This document shows, in pieces, positions 25,249 through 28,726 of a stretch of DNA of 28,726 nt; the first letter of the stretch is position 1; each line of letters opens with the position of its first letter. The translations under genes were made by a program, and so were the position numbers. A model generated the notes under the pieces. That model was not told the DNA's origin. It was given only the letters and a program-made list of their open reading frames with translations, and did no database searches. This DNA comes from an uncultured Pedobacter sp. (GTDB lineage Bacteria > Bacteroidota > Bacteroidia > Sphingobacteriales > Sphingobacteriaceae), in contig CAMLDJ010000037.1 of NCBI GenBank assembly GCA_946478755.1, positions 1 through 28,726 on the forward strand. Direction: 5' to 3'.

Positions 25249-27555
25249 TTAATGGTTAGACAGTGAAAAAGGAAAATCACTTTCTTTGATACCTTTTGTT
25301 TTATTGGGGGATGATGACATCTTAAAATTCAGCTTTGCTCCCTTCATCAATGCTGTGTAGCTGATCCAGTTTTTGCAATAATCAGAGTTATTAAAGGTGA
25401 GCGATTGAACATATTTGTTTGAAGGGCTATTGGCTGCTGCATTGATCTCGATTTGTTTTCCATTATCCAGATGCAGCACCGCCTGCTTGAACAAAGGCGC
25501 ACCCAGTACATACTGATCAGTCGCCGGGCATACCGGATAAAAGCCCAATGCGGAAAAAATATACCAGGCCGATGTCTGACCGTTATCCTCATCGCCACAA
25601 TAGCCATCCGGAGCATGGGTGTATAAACGATCCATCACTTCACGGACCCAGTATTGTGTTTTCCAGGGCTCGCCAGCATAATTGTATAGATAGATCATGT
25701 GCTGAATAGGCTGGTTACCATGGGCATATTGTCCCATATTCATGATCTGCATTTCTCTGATTTCATGGATCACTTTCCCATAAGCACGCTCATCAAATAT
25801 TGGGGGCATACTAAAAACAGAATCGAGTTTTTTCGTAAATGCTGCATTTCCACCCATCAGATTTTTCAATCCTCTGATGTCATGGAATACACTCCAGGTA
25901 TAATGCCAGCTGTTTCCCTCAGTAAAAGCATCACCCCACTTAAAAGGAGAAAACGGCGATTGGAAGCTCCCGTCTTTGTTCTTTCCCCTCATCAGTTTGG
26001 TCACCGGATCAAATAGGTTCTTATAATTCATTGCCCTTTTTGCGTACAGGTCGATTTCGGCTTGCGGACGGCCCAGCTTTTTAGCCAGTTGGTAAATACA
26101 AAAATCGTCATAGGCATATTCCAGCGTGCGTGCGGCGTTTTGATTAATATTTACGTCGTAAGGTACATAGCCCAGGGCATTGTAATAATCTGCACCTTTT
26201 CTGCCAACCGAGGTTAAAGGCCCTTCATGGTTTGCGCCTTTTAACATCGCAGCATACAACAGGTTAACGTCGTAACCACTCAATCCCTTCAGGTAGGCAT
26301 CAGCTACCACTGATGCAGAATTATTACCGATCATGATATTGCGGTGCCCTGGGCTGGACCATTCCGGTAGCCAGCCACTTTCCTTATAGTCATTTATCAG
26401 GCCCTGCTGCATTTCTTTATTGATCGCAGGATATAGCAAATTCAAAAGCGGATACAAGGCCCGGAAGGTATCCCAAAAGCCCGTACCGGCATACATATAG
26501 CCGGGATAGATCTTACCGTCGTAGGGGCTATAGTGTACAATTTTACCCGTTTTATCCAACTCATAATGTTTTTGAGGAAATAATAAACTACGGTAAAGAC
26601 AAGAATAAAAAGTCTTGTTCTGATCATCACTTCCTCCGCTAACAGCGATCTTACTGAGTTGCTGATTCCAGGCCTTCCTCGCCTTTTGTTTCAGCTGCTC
26701 AAAACCGTCTTTACCCAGTTCCCGGTTTAGGTTTATTTCTGCCTGTTCAAGACTGATAAAGGACGATGAAACCCTCAGATTGACTTTTTTGTCTTTATCC
26801 GTACGAAATCCAATTACAGCCCCTGTATGATCGGCCTGCAACTCCTTAAGCCCATCAACCAGTTTTTGATTGTCCCAGAGTTTGACAAGGGTAATCGGCT
26901 GATCGATATAGATGACAAAATAGTTTTTAAAATTAGGCAGTACGCCAAGTTTATTTTTGGTGGTGTAGCCAACTATTTTACATTCCTCAGGGATCACTTT
27001 AATATAAGACCCCGCATCAAGTGCATCAATCACCAGAAATGCATCTTTTGTTGTTGGGTAATTTATCCGGAAAGCAGCCGCCCTTTCGGTAGGTGTAATT
27101 TCTGTAGTGATGTCATAATCAGCCAGATATACACTGTAGTAATAAGGTTTTGAAATTTCTGCTTTATGTGAAAACCAGCTTCCGCGGCCTTCTTCCTTAA
27201 AAACTGCTTTACCGCTCAGCGGCATAATGGCAAACTGTCCGTAATCGTTCATCCAGGGAGAAGGCTGATGTGTTTGTTTAAACCCTACAATTTTATCCGC
27301 ATCATAGGTATAGGCCCAGCCATCTCCCATCTTACCGGTTTGCGGTGTCCAGAAATTCATTCCCCATGGCAGGGCTATAGCAGGATAGGTATTTCCGGTA
27401 GAAAGACTATGTTTTGATGCAGTGCCCACCAACGGGTTTACAAAATCTACAGGATTAACCGGTTTGTTCTGTGCCTGCGCGCTATTGCCAAGGCCGAGAA
27501 GGCCAACGAAGCAATATTTTACGAGTTTCTTCATTTTATTTACCAATGCATCCAT
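25249..27555 (-). CDS. GH92 exo-alpha-mannosidase, canonical type, periplasmic
   Basis: 768 residues from the ATG at 27555, whose A is also the last base of the upstream TAA (TAATG), suggesting coupling; the ATG at 27534 (MKKLVKYCFVGLLG) gives a more usual signal peptide and is a real alternative. The signal ends near SAQAQ with no lipobox. GH92 motifs are all canonical: DFVNPLVGT (37-45), GFKQTHQPSPWMNDYGQFAIMP (91-112, abridged), FWDTFRALYPLL (360-371), general-acid FTEGNSWHYTW (Glu546), AHGNQPIQHMIYLYNYAGEPWKTQ region (611-634) and the acidic cluster CGDEDNGQTSAWYIFSALGFYPV (Asp655, Glu656, Asp657). It removes terminal alpha-mannose; linkage cannot be told from sequence alone. It lies between two flavoenzyme genes in an operon separate from the main mannan operon. 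Confidence 0.94.
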   Translation of the reverse strand: MDALVNKMKKLVKYCFVGLLGLGNSAQAQNKPVNPVDFVNPLVGTASKHSLSTGNTYPAIALPWGMNFWTPQTGKMGDGWAYTYDADKIVGFKQTHQPSPWMNDYGQFAIMPLSGKAVFKEEGRGSWFSHKAEISKPYYYSVYLADYDITTEITPTERAAAFRINYPTTKDAFLVIDALDAGSYIKVIPEECKIVGYTTKNKLGVLPNFKNYFVIYIDQPITLVKLWDNQKLVDGLKELQADHTGAVIGFRTDKDKKVNLRVSSSFISLEQAEINLNRELGKDGFEQLKQKARKAWNQQLSKIAVSGGSDDQNKTFYSCLYRSLLFPQKHYELDKTGKIVHYSPYDGKIYPGYMYAGTGFWDTFRALYPLLNLLYPAINKEMQQGLINDYKESGWLPEWSSPGHRNIMIGNNSASVVADAYLKGLSGYDVNLLYAAMLKGANHEGPLTSVGRKGADYYNALGYVPYDVNINQNAARTLEYAYDDFCIYQLAKKLGRPQAEIDLYAKRAMNYKNLFDPVTKLMRGKNKDGSFQSPFSPFKWGDAFTEGNSWHYTWSVFHDIRGLKNLMGGNAAFTKKLDSVFSMPPIFDERAYGKVIHEIREMQIMNMGQYAHGNQPIQHMIYLYNYAGEPWKTQYWVREVMDRLYTHAPDGYCGDEDNGQTSAWYIFSALGFYPVCPATDQYVLGAPLFKQAVLHLDNGKQIEINAAANSPSNKYVQSLTFNNSDYCKNWISYTALMKGAKLNFKMSSSPNKTKGIKESDFPFSLSNH

Positions 27556-28703
27556 TATTTATCAGCGGTTAGCAGTACAGCATCTGCACAAATTACCCCA
27601 TTTGCATTTTTATTGGTCAGTGCCACATAGGCCTTTGTACCTGCTTCAAAGCTATATTGTCCAAGGCTGATCCATTCCCCGGAAGTCTGCCCATTGACCA
27701 CAACATCCTCATGTTTAATCACCATCTCCCTGCTGGTTTTACCATCATTTACCACCCAGGTAACCGTAGATGATGCATTGTTTAGCTTAGGCTTTACGTA
27801 CGTGTATACCGTATATTTTCCTGCTTTCTCAAGCTTAGGACTGAATTTTACACTCATTTCTTCTGCTAATTTCCCTGGCCTTAAAATATAAGCGTCAGGT
27901 CCGTAGAAGCCTCCTTTAACCAATGACCATTTTCCTTTTAGCTCAACCTGACCGTTATTGCGGCTATCGACCAGGATATCGGGCGTACTTCCATTCACCA
28001 GCGGGTCTTGTGCCAGAAGCTTTTGAATCTTTTTTACATCCACACCCTGTACGGTTGTCTTCCCATTTAGGGCAAGTACAGCGGCAGTAGCTGCAGACTG
28101 GCTAAGCACCATGAATACCGGTTCCATCCGGATAGAACCATAGCCGATATGGCTTGCAGACAAGCAAACGGGAACCAGCAGGTTCACACACTCACTTACT
28201 TTAGGAGTAAGTGAACGATAAGAGATCGGGTAAGGACCAGTTCCCCCCTTTTCAACATCCCCTTCATTTTTAACCATTCCACCAATAACCAGCCTTTGCG
28301 TATTGTGTGAATCCATCCCATACGCCGCCATGCCAATTCCATCACTTACAACCGTTTTTGCCTCACAGTTTGCCTGGGTCATCACGTAAGCACCAATCAT
28401 TCTGCGGGCTTCACGAACATACATTTGAGGGCTCCAGTTGTGATTGTCCTGGTATTCATCTTTCGGATATCCCCAGTTGAGCAGGAAGTTTCTCATTGCT
28501 GCCGGAATGCGGCGATCGTGCTGGATAAAATAAAGCAACCCTTTGGCATAAAGTTCATGTTCTTTCTGAATTTTTGCCCGGATTAAATAATCCCCGTCAG
28601 GATATGCCCAGTTATGCCCAATCATATCGGTAGAGAAACCGCCGCCATTATTGATATCTGTTTTGTGATTAGGCATCAGATCAAACTTCAGGAGAGATAC
28701 CAC
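27555..28703 (-). CDS. FAD-dependent oxidoreductase, C-terminal part with golvesin-like binding domain (5' end missing or disrupted)
   Basis: The frame gives 382 residues from a GTG at 28701-28703, but an in-frame TGA (28704-28706) lies directly before it and the FAD-binding half is absent. Visible parts match the C-terminal half of the FAD_oxidored family: KFDLMPNHKTDINNGGGFSTDMIG, NWAYPDGDYLIRAKI, NHNWSPQMYVREARRMIGAYVMTQAN and YGSIRMEPVFMVLSQSAATAAVLAL. Residues about 245-382 form an extra domain (FYGPDAYILRPGK, AGKYTVYTYVKP, GEWISLGQYSFEAG) resembling golvesin/xanthan-lyase-type carbohydrate-binding modules. It is a paralogue of the flavoenzyme at 23557-25196. With 23 bases left to the edge one cannot tell whether a frameshift, nonsense change, rearrangement or contig-end error is responsible. 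The stop overlaps the GH92 start by one base. Confidence 0.8.
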   Translation of the reverse strand: MVSLLKFDLMPNHKTDINNGGGFSTDMIGHNWAYPDGDYLIRAKIQKEHELYAKGLLYFIQHDRRIPAAMRNFLLNWGYPKDEYQDNHNWSPQMYVREARRMIGAYVMTQANCEAKTVVSDGIGMAAYGMDSHNTQRLVIGGMVKNEGDVEKGGTGPYPISYRSLTPKVSECVNLLVPVCLSASHIGYGSIRMEPVFMVLSQSAATAAVLALNGKTTVQGVDVKKIQKLLAQDPLVNGSTPDILVDSRNNGQVELKGKWSLVKGGFYGPDAYILRPGKLAEEMSVKFSPKLEKAGKYTVYTYVKPKLNNASSTVTWVVNDGKTSREMVIKHEDVVVNGQTSGEWISLGQYSFEAGTKAYVALTNKNANGVICADAVLLTADK

Positions 28704-28726
28704 TCATAGGTACACATAAAAAAGTT

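Noticed and set aside
1..28726. CRISPR arrays, tRNA or rRNA genes, insertion sequences, prophage genes
   Set aside because: No repeat-spacer pattern, RNA-gene sequence, transposase or phage motif was recognised on reading; all larger open regions are explained by glycan-use genes.

Overview
The window looks like Bacteroidota DNA, most likely from the Sphingobacteriaceae (Pedobacter-like). It has two SusC/SusD pairs, many lipoproteins with a Cys-Lys-Lys or similar N-terminus, TAnnTTTG-type -7 boxes instead of sigma70 boxes, few Shine-Dalgarno sites and moderate GC. Genus is inferred from gene style only. No tRNA, rRNA, CRISPR array or insertion sequence was seen.

Layout. (1) 1-4455, minus strand: a SusC/SusD pair; the susD runs off the left edge. 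(2) 4456-4669: a divergent promoter region with a perfect 14-bp LacI-type palindrome. (3) 4670-5443, plus strand: a GDSL/SGNH esterase resembling rhamnogalacturonan acetylesterases (CE12), so the left locus may target pectin. (4) 5451-6575, minus: a Tat-exported glucose-fructose-oxidoreductase-like enzyme. (5) 6623-20791, minus: a tightly packed eight-gene operon for alpha-mannan use, in transcription order a mannose-6-phosphate-isomerase-like protein, MFS sugar porter, SusC, SusD, SusE-like protein, GH76, GH92, GH76, closed by a strong terminator. (6) 20792-21780: a divergent promoter region and a plus-strand GntR/UTRA regulator. (7) 21783-28726, minus: a second operon ending in a near-copy of the same terminator, with a 5'-disrupted FAD-dependent oxidoreductase, a canonical GH92, a second FAD-dependent oxidoreductase split by a one-base deletion, and a GxGYxYP-family putative glycoside hydrolase.

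Proposed working of the mannan part (inference from family knowledge, notably alpha-mannan loci of Bacteroides): the lipoprotein GH76 cuts the alpha-1,6-mannan backbone outside the cell; SusD, SusE and SusC bind and import fragments; the GH92 enzymes remove side-chain mannose; the second, non-lipoprotein GH76 finishes the backbone; the MFS porter imports mannose; and the isomerase-like protein feeds it into glycolysis after phosphorylation. No convincing mannose kinase is visible. The GntR/UTRA protein probably senses a (phospho)sugar and acts in the shared promoter region, which holds candidate GTnTAnAC-type operators.

The least explained part is region 7: secreted flavoenzymes, an exo-mannosidase and a GxGYxYP protein in one coupled transcript, possibly an oxidative glycan-processing module. 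Both flavoenzyme genes look damaged in this sequence, either truly decayed or through sequence errors.
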